Part shown: positions 1 through 6,697 of the stretch, one piece after another | How positions within the stretch are numbered: position 1 is the stretch's first letter | Layout: each line of letters starts with the position of its first letter | NCBI GenBank assembly: GCA_021780935.1 | Contig: JAJXXT010000147.1 | Coordinates: 1 to 9,946 of the forward strand | Origin: Pseudomonadota bacterium | GTDB lineage: Bacteria; Pseudomonadota; Alphaproteobacteria; Acetobacterales; Acetobacteraceae | Reading direction: 5' to 3' | Length of the DNA stretch: 9,946 nt | Notes under the pieces: generated by a model | Databases searched by the model: none | What the model was told of the DNA's origin: nothing | The model's input: the letters and a program-made list of their open reading frames with translations, nothing else | Translations under genes and position numbers: made by a program

Positions 1-212
1 CGCTCACCGCCGCCATCGCGCCGCTGCTGGACGCGCTGGCGCCGGCCGAGGCCATCCTGGAGGCCGCCCGCGCCGCCAACGAGCGCGCCGGCACGGTGCT
101 GCGCGGGGCGGAGGTGGAGATGCTGGCCGCCGAGGCGGTGCGCATCTGGCTCCGCCGCAACCGCCCCGCCCTTCTGGGCACGAAAAACGGGGGAGGCCGT
201 CCTGGCCGGTAG
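1..212 (+). CDS. 3' end of unrecognised alanine-rich helical protein (partial)
   Basis: An open frame enters from the left edge (first whole codon at 3) and ends at TAG 210-212, giving about 69 residues. The visible part is rich in Ala, Leu, Glu and Arg with heptad-like spacing (APLLDALAPAEAILEAARAA), so it is probably a helical C-terminus, followed by a short Gly/Arg tail. I do not recognise a family. It lies just upstream of, and on the same strand as, a helicase-type ATPase, so it probably belongs to the same replication or mobile module. The reading frame is supported by absence of stops and by GC-rich third positions; the function is unknown. Confidence 0.55.
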   Translation, partial: LTAAIAPLLDALAPAEAILEAARAANERAGTVLRGAEVEMLAAEAVRIWLRRNRPALLGTKNGGGRPGR

Positions 213-222
213 CATCTGGGAG

Positions 223-1476
223 ATGTGGGCCAGCCGGCGCGGTGAGACGCCGCCGCCGGCCGGATTCGGGGCCACGCCCTCGCCCCCCACGCCCTCGCCC
301 CCCACGCCCTCGCCCCTCGTCGCCGTTCCCGCCGCCCTGCCCGAGCCCGGCGCGATTCCGCCGCGCGCGTGGCTCTACGGCACCTTCCTGGTGCGCGGCT
401 TTGTCAGCCTACTGGTGGCGCCGGGCGGGGTGGGGAAATCCTCCCTGGCACTCGCCCAGGCGCTGGCGCTGGCCATCGGGCAGCCGCTGCTCGGCGAGCA
501 CGTGCACCACTCCGTGCCGGTGTGGGTGCTCAACCTGGAGGACCCGCTGGAGGAGCTGAACCGCCGCCTCGCCGCGCTGATGCTGCGCCACGCCATTCCG
601 CGCGCGGCGGTGGCGGGGCGGCTGTTTCTCCATTCCGGCCGCACCCGCCCGCTGCGCCTGGCCGAGGACGGGCCGGACGGCATCGCCTTCCCCGACCGCG
701 ACGAGCTGATCGCCGCCGCGCGCGCCGTCGGCGTCGGCGCGCTGGTGGTGGACCCGTTCGTGAAGACCCACCGGCTGGACGAGAACGCCAACGACGCGAT
801 GGACGCCGCCGCCACCGCCTGGGCCGAGGTGGCGGAGGCGACCGGGGCCGCGGTGCTGCTGGTGCACCACGTGCGCAAGGGCGCGGCGACCGACGTGGAG
901 GCCGCGCGCGGGGCCAAGGCGCTGACGGACGCCGCCCGCGCGGCGCATCTGCTCAGCCCGATGTCGGCCGAGGACGCGGCCGAGCTCGGCATCGAAGCGG
1001 CGGAACGCTGGCGCCATGTCCGGCTCGACGACGCCAAGGCCAACCTCGCCCCGCGCGCCGGCCGCGCGGCGTGGTACCGGCTGGACACAGTGCGGCTGGG
1101 CAACGCCTCGGCGGACTACCCGAACGGCGACAGCGTCGCCGCCATCATCCGCTTCCAGCCGGAGAGCGTGTGGAAGCGGCTGAGCCCGGCGCAGTGCCAC
1201 GCGGTGCTGGACCGGCTGGAGGCGGGACCGGAGCCGGGCGCGCTCTACGCCGCCCACCGGCGCGGGCTGGGCGCGGCGCGCTGGGCCGGGCGGGTGGTGA
1301 TGGAACTGACCGGCCTCGGCGAGGCCGAGGCGGCGCAGGTGATCGGCACCTGGCTGAAGAACGGGCTTCTGATCGAGGTGGAATACCGCGACGCGGCGCA
1401 GCGCAAGCTGCGCCAGGGCGTGCGCGTGGTGGCGGCGAAACGGCCGACCGGCCGGCGCGCCGCGGACAATTTCTGA
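223..1476 (+). CDS. RecA/RepA-like AAA ATPase (AAA_25-type, hexameric helicase fold)
   Basis: This 417-residue protein has a Walker A motif APGGVGKSS at residues 66-74, a Walker B strand LVVDPF with Asp177, and a HHVRKG motif at 215-220. These are the hallmarks of the RecA-fold ATPases typified by plasmid RSF1010 RepA and the AAA_25 proteins of phages and islands, which drive DNA unwinding at an origin or during primase action. The C-terminal 100 residues resemble a winged-helix domain (AAQVIGTWLKNGLL). Residues 18-31 are a Pro-rich linker of repeated TPSPP. The start is uncertain: GGGAG directly abuts ATG 223, and a stronger GGGGGAGG lies about 26 nt upstream. It is followed 20 bp later by a DUF6362-like gene, a pairing expected of a prophage or plasmid replication block. 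The ATPase fold is confident; the exact biological role is inferred. Confidence 0.82.
   Translation: MWASRRGETPPPAGFGATPSPPTPSPPTPSPLVAVPAALPEPGAIPPRAWLYGTFLVRGFVSLLVAPGGVGKSSLALAQALALAIGQPLLGEHVHHSVPVWVLNLEDPLEELNRRLAALMLRHAIPRAAVAGRLFLHSGRTRPLRLAEDGPDGIAFPDRDELIAAARAVGVGALVVDPFVKTHRLDENANDAMDAAATAWAEVAEATGAAVLLVHHVRKGAATDVEAARGAKALTDAARAAHLLSPMSAEDAAELGIEAAERWRHVRLDDAKANLAPRAGRAAWYRLDTVRLGNASADYPNGDSVAAIIRFQPESVWKRLSPAQCHAVLDRLEAGPEPGALYAAHRRGLGAARWAGRVVMELTGLGEAEAAQVIGTWLKNGLLIEVEYRDAAQRKLRQGVRVVAAKRPTGRRAADNF
274..316 (+). repeat. 15-bp tandem repeat encoding TPSPP
   Basis: Two perfect copies of ACGCCCTCGCCCCCC (274-288 and 289-303) are followed by a third, truncated at 316. The period is a multiple of three, so copy changes keep the reading frame and only lengthen or shorten a Pro-rich linker between the start of the ATPase and its RecA core. 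Confidence 0.9.
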
Positions 1477-1496
1477 CAGCAACGGGAGTGTGGCGC

Positions 1497-2126
1497 ATGG
1501 CATCGAATGGCGCAGGATTTGGCGCGGCGAACGGCTCGGCGAAGGGCGCGGCGCTCGCGGCTGCGCCATCGCCCTCTGGGGAACCCAGAGGGCATGGCGC
1601 AGCGCGCGCCTCGGGCCGCGCATCCGGCAACGGCGCGCCGGGTCATGGCGCGTCGGGTCATGGCGCATTGGCGCGGGCAACGGGGCGGGGCGGGGCGCAT
1701 GGCGCGGAGAATGGCGCGGACGCCATCGACCCCGCCTTCATCGTCGCGCGGCTGGAAGAGGCCGGGCGCACCCTGCTCGCTCTGCCCCAGCGCGGCTACT
1801 CGCCCGGGCTTCGGATGAACCGGCTCGACATCGTGCAGGAGGCGGTGGAAGCCTATGGCTGGTCCGAAGGCCGCATCCGCCTGCCGGTCCCGCCCGCTCA
1901 GCGCATCACCCGCATGGACGAGAGCTTCGCCTGGCTGCGCCTGATCCCCGAGGACCGCTACGTGCTGCGCCGCATCGTCGGCGCCCGCGCCCTGGTGAGC
2001 CCCTACACCGACCGCCACCTCTACCCCTGGCGCCGCCTCGGCACGCTCCTCGGCGCCGACCACAAGGCGGTGCAGCGCTGGCACGCACAGGGGGTGGGGT
2101 TGATTGTTCAGGGGTTGGGGGGGTGA
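1497..2126 (+). CDS. DUF6362-like protein with low-complexity N-terminus and C-terminal HTH
   Basis: The 209-residue product starts at ATG 1497 with GGGAG at 1483-1487, 20 bp after the ATPase stop, so the two are probably co-transcribed. Residues 1-74 are low complexity with repeated HGA/NGA triplets. Residues 75-209 form the conserved-looking part: IDPAFIVARLEEAGRTLLAL, then EAYGW, RMDESFAWL, and a terminal LGTLLGADHKAVQRWHAQG that reads as a helix-turn-helix. The pattern 'ArLEEAgrtL...YGW...rMDE...WL...HTH' recalls the DUF6362 family found in alphaproteobacterial prophages and islands; I recognise this from memory and cannot align it here. The role is not established in the family; DNA binding is inferred from the HTH. 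A much longer upstream extension of this frame overlaps the ATPase and is rejected. Confidence 0.7.
   Translation: MASNGAGFGAANGSAKGAALAAAPSPSGEPRGHGAARASGRASGNGAPGHGASGHGALARATGRGGAHGAENGADAIDPAFIVARLEEAGRTLLALPQRGYSPGLRMNRLDIVQEAVEAYGWSEGRIRLPVPPAQRITRMDESFAWLRLIPEDRYVLRRIVGARALVSPYTDRHLYPWRRLGTLLGADHKAVQRWHAQGVGLIVQGLGG
1507..1717 (+). repeat. Six same-strand ATGGCGC repeats (iteron-like)
   Basis: ATGGCGC occurs at 1507-1513, 1594-1600, 1645-1651, 1660-1666, 1699-1705 and 1711-1717, always in the same codon phase (encoding HGA or NGA). The pair at 1645 and 1660 belongs to a 15-bp tandem repeat beginning GGTCATGGCGC. The copy at 1594 also forms part of the hairpin's right arm. The repeats could be protein-binding iterons or only the by-product of a repetitive peptide. 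Confidence 0.6.
1560..1603. repeat. Large near-perfect inverted repeat (20-bp stem, GAA loop)
   Basis: Left arm GCTGCGCCAT (1560-1569), a bulged C at 1570, then GCCCTCTGGG (1571-1580); loop GAA (1581-1583); right arm CCCAGAGGGC (1584-1593) and ATGGCGCAGC (1594-1603). All 20 pairs are Watson-Crick. It lies inside the low-complexity head of the DUF6362-like gene, about 60 nt after its start. There is no T-run, so it is not a standard terminator. It could be an origin-associated hairpin, a mobile palindromic element inserted in frame, or an mRNA structure. Confidence 0.85.
2090..2123 (+). other. G-rich tract with four G runs (possible G-quadruplex)
   Basis: The runs are G5 (2090-2094), G4 (2096-2099), G4 (2111-2114) and G7 (2117-2123), separated by 1, 11 and 2 nt. 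They sit at the very end of the DUF6362-like gene, encode a Gly-rich tail, and stop one base before the TGA. The two halves form an imperfect direct repeat beginning CAGGGG. Quadruplex folding is a prediction; the middle loop is long. Confidence 0.5.
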
Positions 2127-2334
2127 CGGCGGCACCGCCCTGACGCGGGGCGCTGCGCTCGCTTTGCGCCACCGGGTGCCACGGCTATGGTCGGTCGCCT
2201 GGCCGCATGATCGAGATTCGCTTTGGCGTGCAAGCGCGACTCGCCCGAAACGGCGCCCCGGCGCCACGCGGCGGACCCCGCGACCGGCGCTAGACCGGCG
2301 GCAACAGACCATTGCGCAAGGGATCGCGACAGCA
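2127..2334. other. 208-bp gap between the replication module and the OLD gene
   Basis: No gene is supported here. Directly after the stop is a small inverted repeat GGCGG-CA-CCGCC (2128-2139), and at 2252-2265 two GGCGCC palindromes separated by CC. No convincing sigma-70 promoter or tRNA is visible. Base composition begins to shift at the OLD start, so a junction of the two modules lies in or near this stretch. Confidence 0.4.
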
Positions 2335-4038
2335 ATGAGTGCCTCCTCATCCCCCGCCATCTGGTTCGACCGCATCACCTTCTCGGACGGGACCGAGATT
2401 TCCTTGGATCTGGGCGATGTCGTCGTTCTGGTCGGGCCGAACAATGCCGGGAAGTCTGTAGCTCTTAGCGACCTCTATGAATTAATGACTAATCGCAGGT
2501 ACTCTGGGATAGTTATTCGTTCCAGCCATCTTGAAAAGCAGGGCTCGGTGGAGGACTTAAGCAGCTTCCTTGCCGCCAGGGCACGCTTGGACACGGATGG
2601 CGACAGGACCATATATCATGGATATGGCGGCCACTTCATCGCCGGCCCTCTTGCCCATCTATGGGATGACGTGCCCGGCCCGCTCGGAGTCCCCTTCTCC
2701 CAGCGTCTAGGCGCCGACGGAAGGATCGGGTTGGCCAGCAGCATGACGATGAAGATCGATCCGCTTGCTGAGCCGGCCACGCGTCCCATTGATATGGTCT
2801 ACATCGACGACGTTCTGGAGTTGCGGCTGAGTTCGTGGTTTCAACGCGCGTTTGACAAGGAACTCACGCTGGACCGTGGCCGAGGCGGTGGCTTGCCGTT
2901 CGTGGTCGGCAAAGTCCCCAAGAGGGAGGGGGACGAGGACCGCACCAGCACGAGCTACCTCGCGCGCTTACGGGCGGCCTGCACGGACCTGGACAGGAAC
3001 GGCGACGGCATGCGGGCTTTCGGTGGCGTCATCCTTCATCTCTTTGCGCCAAGCATCCCCTCCGTGCTGCTACTGGACGAGCCGGAGGCGTTTCTGCACC
3101 CGCCCCAGGCGCGGTTGCTGGGTGAGTTGATCGCCCGCGAGCGGCGTCCGGATTCGCAACTCTTCCTTGCCACGCACAGTGCGGATGTTCTGGAAGGCCT
3201 GCTCAGCGCGGCGCCAAAGAATCTGCCCATCATTCGCCTGGAACGGGCGGGCGATGTGAATCGGGCCAGGAAACTCGACAGCGACGAAACCGCGAGAATC
3301 GCCGCCGATCCGCTCCTGCGCTTCTCCTCGGTGCTGTCCGGCCTGTTCCACCGGCGCGTGATCCTTTGCGAATCCGATGCCGATTGCCTGTTTTACAAAA
3401 CGCTCCTGCACACGCGTGCCGTTTCCCGTGACCAGCATCCGGACGTGCATTTCGTGCACGGCGGAGGAAAGGATCGCTTGCCGGCGCTGGCCCGCGTTCT
3501 GCGCAATCTCGGTGTGCGCGTGGACGTCATCGCGGACATGGATGCGCTGGACAGGGAGGAATTCGTGCAATCTCTAGTCGAGGCTGTCGGAGGGGATTGG
3601 CCGGCCATTCAGGCGGATGTCAAGCGTCTCCACAAGGCGATTGAGAATAATGCGCCTCCGAAGCTCGAAGACGTGAAGGATCAGCTTCGTTCGGTGCTCG
3701 ACAGGGAGTTCTGCAGCGTTGGCGAACTCAAAAAGAGCATCGATGACGTCTTGCGCTCCAGCTCCCCCTGGAGACGCCTAAAGATCTCCGGTAGAGCCGC
3801 GATACCGCCGGGCCAACCGATGAAGCAGTTCAATTCCGTCGATGCGGCATTTCGTACGTGGGGCCTGTGGCTCGTCCCGGTCGGAGAGTTGGAAGGGTTC
3901 TGTCGTACAGTAGGCGGCAAGGGGCCGCCGTGGGTCCAGGCCGTGCTCGAAGAGCACGACCCCGAAACCAGCCCGGAGCTCGAGAGCGCGCGCGAATTCC
4001 TTCGCGTCCTCTGGCACGGACCCGACGAAGGCGCCTGA
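2335..4038 (+). CDS. OLD-type ATP-dependent nuclease (ABC-like ATPase + TOPRIM)
   Basis: This 567-residue protein has Walker A GPNNAGKS (34-41), an ABC-like signature region GDGMRAF (223-229), Walker B VLLLDEPEAFLHP (244-256) and an H-loop ATHS (279-282). A TOPRIM domain follows with Glu346 (ILCESDAD) and the acidic pair IADMD (Asp401, Asp403). This order defines OLD-family (overcoming lysogenization defect) nucleases, in which ATP-driven dimers cut DNA; several members defend against phage. Residues 404-567 form a C-terminal extension with VPVGELEGF (514-522). ATG 2335 is preferred (AAGGGA at 2318-2323, and the ATPase fold begins within 10 residues); the frame stays open to 2104, overlapping the previous gene. 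Base use is less GC-rich than its neighbours, notably 2455-2640. No UvrD-like GajB partner, retron or methylase is adjacent, so it appears to be a single-gene system. Phage defence is inferred. Confidence 0.85.
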   Translation: MSASSSPAIWFDRITFSDGTEISLDLGDVVVLVGPNNAGKSVALSDLYELMTNRRYSGIVIRSSHLEKQGSVEDLSSFLAARARLDTDGDRTIYHGYGGHFIAGPLAHLWDDVPGPLGVPFSQRLGADGRIGLASSMTMKIDPLAEPATRPIDMVYIDDVLELRLSSWFQRAFDKELTLDRGRGGGLPFVVGKVPKREGDEDRTSTSYLARLRAACTDLDRNGDGMRAFGGVILHLFAPSIPSVLLLDEPEAFLHPPQARLLGELIARERRPDSQLFLATHSADVLEGLLSAAPKNLPIIRLERAGDVNRARKLDSDETARIAADPLLRFSSVLSGLFHRRVILCESDADCLFYKTLLHTRAVSRDQHPDVHFVHGGGKDRLPALARVLRNLGVRVDVIADMDALDREEFVQSLVEAVGGDWPAIQADVKRLHKAIENNAPPKLEDVKDQLRSVLDREFCSVGELKKSIDDVLRSSSPWRRLKISGRAAIPPGQPMKQFNSVDAAFRTWGLWLVPVGELEGFCRTVGGKGPPWVQAVLEEHDPETSPELESAREFLRVLWHGPDEGA

Positions 4039-4178
4039 GCGTCCGACTTGATTCTCGGATCAGCAGACTTGACACACCGCTCGATCCACAGAGGACGACG
4101 TCAACGCTGACACCGCGCGGCGATAGGAACCCCAAGCGCCGGTTCCCGACGCCGCTGACTGTCGTGGCGGCGCGCCGG
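4039..4178. other. Convergent intergenic gap with small inverted and direct repeats
   Basis: This 140-bp stretch separates the OLD gene from the convergent binding-protein gene. It holds a direct repeat GACTTGA (4045-4051 and 4066-4072, 21 bp apart) and an inverted repeat GGAACC (4126-4131) / GGTTCC (4141-4146) with a 9-nt loop, which could serve as a weak bidirectional terminator although no T-run follows on either strand. A TTGACA at 4069-4074 has no matching -10 box. No gene is seen. Confidence 0.35.
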
Positions 4179-5399
4179 TCAGATATTGGCGCCCTCGATC
4201 ACGGCGCCGAAGCGCCTCCAGCCGGCTCCGTCCCAGCGCTGCAGCTGCAATTGTTCGAGCGGGCGATGGTCGGTCGGGCTCGTATTCACCTTGATGCCCG
4301 GCAGCAACGTCGGGACGTCGAGGTCTTTCAAATTCTCCGCCTGGCGCATGATGTTTTCGCGCGACAGGTCGTCGGCCGCCTGCCTGAGGACCTGCATCAT
4401 CACGAGCCCCAGCGTGTAGCCGTAGATGCAATAGAGGTCGCTCGGATTGCCGCTCGCGAACCGTTCCTGCATGAAGCGGAGATAGTCCGCGATGCCCTGG
4501 TCATTCGCCCACGCCGGATCGCTCGGGTCCTTGAGATAGGCCGACGAGATGACGCCGACCGCGCGGTCGAAGCCGGCCGGCTTGATGACGCCGTTGATCG
4601 AGGCCGCGCCGCTGGCGATGAACCGCGTGACGTTCCAACCGAGCTCGTGGGTCTTGCGGATGGATTGGGCGACAAACTTAGCGGTGGAACCGGCGAGAAA
4701 GAAGTCGGCGCCGGACGCCTGCAGGGTGATGATTTCCGAATCGACGGTTGGCGCGCTGACTTCATGCGCAACCGCCTTGACGCGCGTCTCGAATTGGCTC
4801 CCCAGCACGTCCCGCACGCCGGCAAGGTAATCCTTGCCGAGATCGTCGTTCTGATAGAGCACGGCGAACCGGCCATCCGCTTTCTGTTGCAGCGCATACT
4901 TGGCGTAGACCTGCGCTTCGGTGCGCGCGGAGGGAGCAAACCCCATCGTCCAGGGATAGCGCTTGTAGTCACCCCATTTCGACCCGTTGACGGACAGAAA
5001 GAGGTGAGGAACCTTGGCGTGATTGATGTAATCCACGACTGCGGAGTTCGGCGCCGTCCCGAGCATGTTGAACAGGAAGCTCACGCGGTCGCTCTCGAGC
5101 AGGCGTCGGACCATCTCCACGGTTTTGGGTGGCTGAAAGGCGTCGTCATAATAAATGAAGTCGATCTTCCGCCCGGCGACGCCGCCCTGCTCGTTGATCA
5201 TCCTGAAATAGGCTTCCAGGACCCGGTCCTGAACGCCGAGCGCGGACACTGGCCCCGACAGCGACGTCGTGGAGCCGATCTTGATCTCCGTGTCCGAAAC
5301 GCCGGTCATGTCCCTCCCCGCAGCGAGAGCGGGCGCCAGCGCACCGACCGCGCCGGCCGCGGCGCCTTTCAGCAACAGGCGGCGAGCGATCTGCATCAT
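4179..5399 (-). CDS. ABC transporter substrate-binding protein, branched-chain amino acid (LivJ/Peripla_BP_6) type
   Basis: This 406-residue protein is of normal length for periplasmic leucine/isoleucine/valine-type binding proteins. The start is set by GGGAGGA seven nt upstream of ATG 5399; a second ATG follows at once. The N-terminus ARRLLLKGAAAGAVGALAPA carries a twin-arginine pair (Arg6-Arg7) with Lys11 and a hydrophobic stretch ending in ALA, so Tat export to the periplasm is likely. The mature part opens with the family's typical strand TEIKIGSTTSLSGPVSALG and continues with NEQGGVAGRKIDFIYYDD and VFLSVNGSKWGDY-like core segments. It would deliver a small substrate, often an amino acid, amide or aromatic acid, to a HAAT permease. 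No permease or ATPase genes are adjacent, so it is an orphan. It is divergent from an asparaginase-family gene, which may hint at an amide or amino-acid substrate. The ligand cannot be told from the sequence. Confidence 0.9.
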   Translation of the reverse strand: MMQIARRLLLKGAAAGAVGALAPALAAGRDMTGVSDTEIKIGSTTSLSGPVSALGVQDRVLEAYFRMINEQGGVAGRKIDFIYYDDAFQPPKTVEMVRRLLESDRVSFLFNMLGTAPNSAVVDYINHAKVPHLFLSVNGSKWGDYKRYPWTMGFAPSARTEAQVYAKYALQQKADGRFAVLYQNDDLGKDYLAGVRDVLGSQFETRVKAVAHEVSAPTVDSEIITLQASGADFFLAGSTAKFVAQSIRKTHELGWNVTRFIASGAASINGVIKPAGFDRAVGVISSAYLKDPSDPAWANDQGIADYLRFMQERFASGNPSDLYCIYGYTLGLVMMQVLRQAADDLSRENIMRQAENLKDLDVPTLLPGIKVNTSPTDHRPLEQLQLQRWDGAGWRRFGAVIEGANI

Positions 5400-5697
5400 C
5401 CGTTCCTCCCGTTGATCGCGGCGCGTGGCCTTGATGACCGTCGTCACCGCGACATTCACCCGGGTTTTGCCGCGTGGTCGCCCCACCGGCTGCCAGGCCA
5501 GCCGATCATGGCCACGGTCTTGACCAGTGGCAATGATCGCAAAGTTCGAGCGACCGGCTCCCTGGACGGTGGCAATGTTCCGGACATCCCGGCCCTCGGC
5601 CGGGTGCGGGGCAGCGCCCGCGCCCATTTCTTCGAGGCGCGCCCTTGTCCCCCGAGCAGGCATCGGCTTTGCTCCGTGCCGTGGAGGGAAACGGATC
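5400..5697. promoter_or_regulatory. Divergent intergenic region with repeats
   Basis: These 298 bp lie between divergent starts and should hold both promoters, although I find no clean sigma-70 or sigma-54 boxes. It contains a direct repeat GTGGCAATG at 5527-5535 and 5569-5577 (42 bp apart, close to four helical turns) and a perfect hairpin CCCGGCC-CTC-GGCCGGG at 5588-5604 in the presumed leader of the plus-strand gene. Ribosome sites are clear at both ends: GGGAGGA for the minus gene, GGAGGG at 5683-5688 for the plus gene. Open frames across it look like chance. Confidence 0.4.
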
Positions 5698-6681
5698 ATG
5701 GCCAAGCCGCGCATTCTCGTCATTGGCACCGGCGGCACCATCGCCTCGGTGGGCGCGGGTTCGCTCGATGTTCTGGATTATCCGGACTATGGCACGCGGC
5801 TGGAGATGGCGGCGGTGCTGGCGCGGGTGCCGGAGGTGGAGCGGTTCGCGACGGTTCGGGCGGTGGATTATCGGGCCGTGCCGTCCTCGGCGATCGGGCC
5901 GGCGGACTGGCTGGCGCTGGCGCGGCTGGTCGCGGCGCATGCTGGTGATGCCGACGGGTTCGTCATCACCCATGGCACGTCGACGCTCGAGGAGACCGCG
6001 TATTTCCTCGATCTGGTCCTGACGATTCCGCAGCCGGTGGTGCTGGTCGGGGCGCAGCGGCCGATCAGCGCGGTGGGCAGCGATGCGCCGATGAACCTGG
6101 TCGCGGCGGTGCGCACGGCCGCAGCGCCGGCGGCTTCGGGGCTTGGCGTGCTGGTGGTGCTCAACGACGAGATTCACGCCGCCCGCGAGGTTTCGAAAAC
6201 GTCCACGTACCGCGTGCAGACGTTCCGCACGCCGGATTTCGGCGCGCTCGGCCAGGTGGATGGCGACGGGGTGCAGATCTATCGCCATCCGGTGCATCGG
6301 CAGGCCGGCGGGTTCGATGTCGCGGCGCTGGCGGCGCTGCCGCGCGTGGACATCGCCTACTCGTATGCCGGGGCGGATGGCGCGGCGATCGACGCGTTCG
6401 TGGCCGCCGGCGCGGCGGGCATCGTCTCGGCCGGGTTCGCGCCCGGGCTGACGGCGCCGGACGAGCTCGCCGCGCTGCGCCGGGCGCGCAAGGCGGGTGT
6501 TCTGGTCGTGCAGTCCTCGCGCGTCGGCAGCGGGCGGATCGCGCCGCGGCGTTTCCTGCGCGCGGAGGGATTCATCGGCGCCGACAATCTGACGCCGCAG
6601 AAGGCGCGCATCCTGCTGGCGCTGGCGCTGACCCGGACGCGGGAGCTGGCCGCGATCGAGGCGATGTTCGCCACACGGTGA
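5698..6681 (+). CDS. Asparaginase-family amidohydrolase with HGTST in place of HGTDT
   Basis: This 327-residue protein, without signal peptide, resembles bacterial type I/II L-asparaginases, which hydrolyse asparagine to aspartate and ammonia. ATG 5698 has GGAGGG nine nt upstream. The first motif VIGTGGTIAS contains the nucleophile Thr14; Tyr28 or Tyr31 could fill the tyrosine role. The second motif ITHGTSTLEETAYFLD keeps Thr94 but has Ser95 where the family usually has Asp (Asp90 of E. coli AnsB, which contacts the substrate amino group). Lys167 in EVSKTST matches the catalytic lysine. VLVGAQRP and DAPMNL are also typical. The Ser suggests a changed substrate, such as an amide lacking the free alpha-amino group. 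It is divergent from an orphan binding protein. Family membership is confident; asparaginase activity is not. Confidence 0.88.
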   Translation: MAKPRILVIGTGGTIASVGAGSLDVLDYPDYGTRLEMAAVLARVPEVERFATVRAVDYRAVPSSAIGPADWLALARLVAAHAGDADGFVITHGTSTLEETAYFLDLVLTIPQPVVLVGAQRPISAVGSDAPMNLVAAVRTAAAPAASGLGVLVVLNDEIHAAREVSKTSTYRVQTFRTPDFGALGQVDGDGVQIYRHPVHRQAGGFDVAALAALPRVDIAYSYAGADGAAIDAFVAAGAAGIVSAGFAPGLTAPDELAALRRARKAGVLVVQSSRVGSGRIAPRRFLRAEGFIGADNLTPQKARILLALALTRTRELAAIEAMFATR

Positions 6682-6697
6682 GGCGCCACGCGGGAAA

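Noticed and set aside
369..1496. Upstream extension of the DUF6362-like frame back to 369
   Set aside because: It overlaps the ATPase entirely in another frame and encodes low-complexity Arg/Gly/Ala sequence; ATG 1497 has a proper ribosome site.
409..1680. Long minus-strand open frames opposite the ATPase (also 375-1103 and 1245-2444)
   Set aside because: They are shadows of GC-rich codons on the plus strand: Arg/Pro/Ala-rich products, no recognisable motif, and the plus-strand frame has clear Walker motifs.
2104..2334. Upstream extension of the OLD gene frame back to 2104
   Set aside because: It overlaps the end of the DUF6362-like gene, encodes Arg-rich sequence without family resemblance, and the ATPase fold begins only after ATG 2335.
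4069..4074. TTGACA as a promoter for the region after the OLD gene
   Set aside because: No -10 box at 16-18 bp and no plus-strand gene follows.
5508..5697. Small gene beginning at ATG 5508 upstream of the asparaginase-family gene
   Set aside because: No ribosome site, composition like non-coding DNA, and the frame runs on into the asparaginase gene out of phase.
3858..5948. 696-codon plus-strand open frame
   Set aside because: It is antisense to the binding-protein gene, overlaps three real genes and gives a His/Arg/Asp-rich product typical of a shadow frame.
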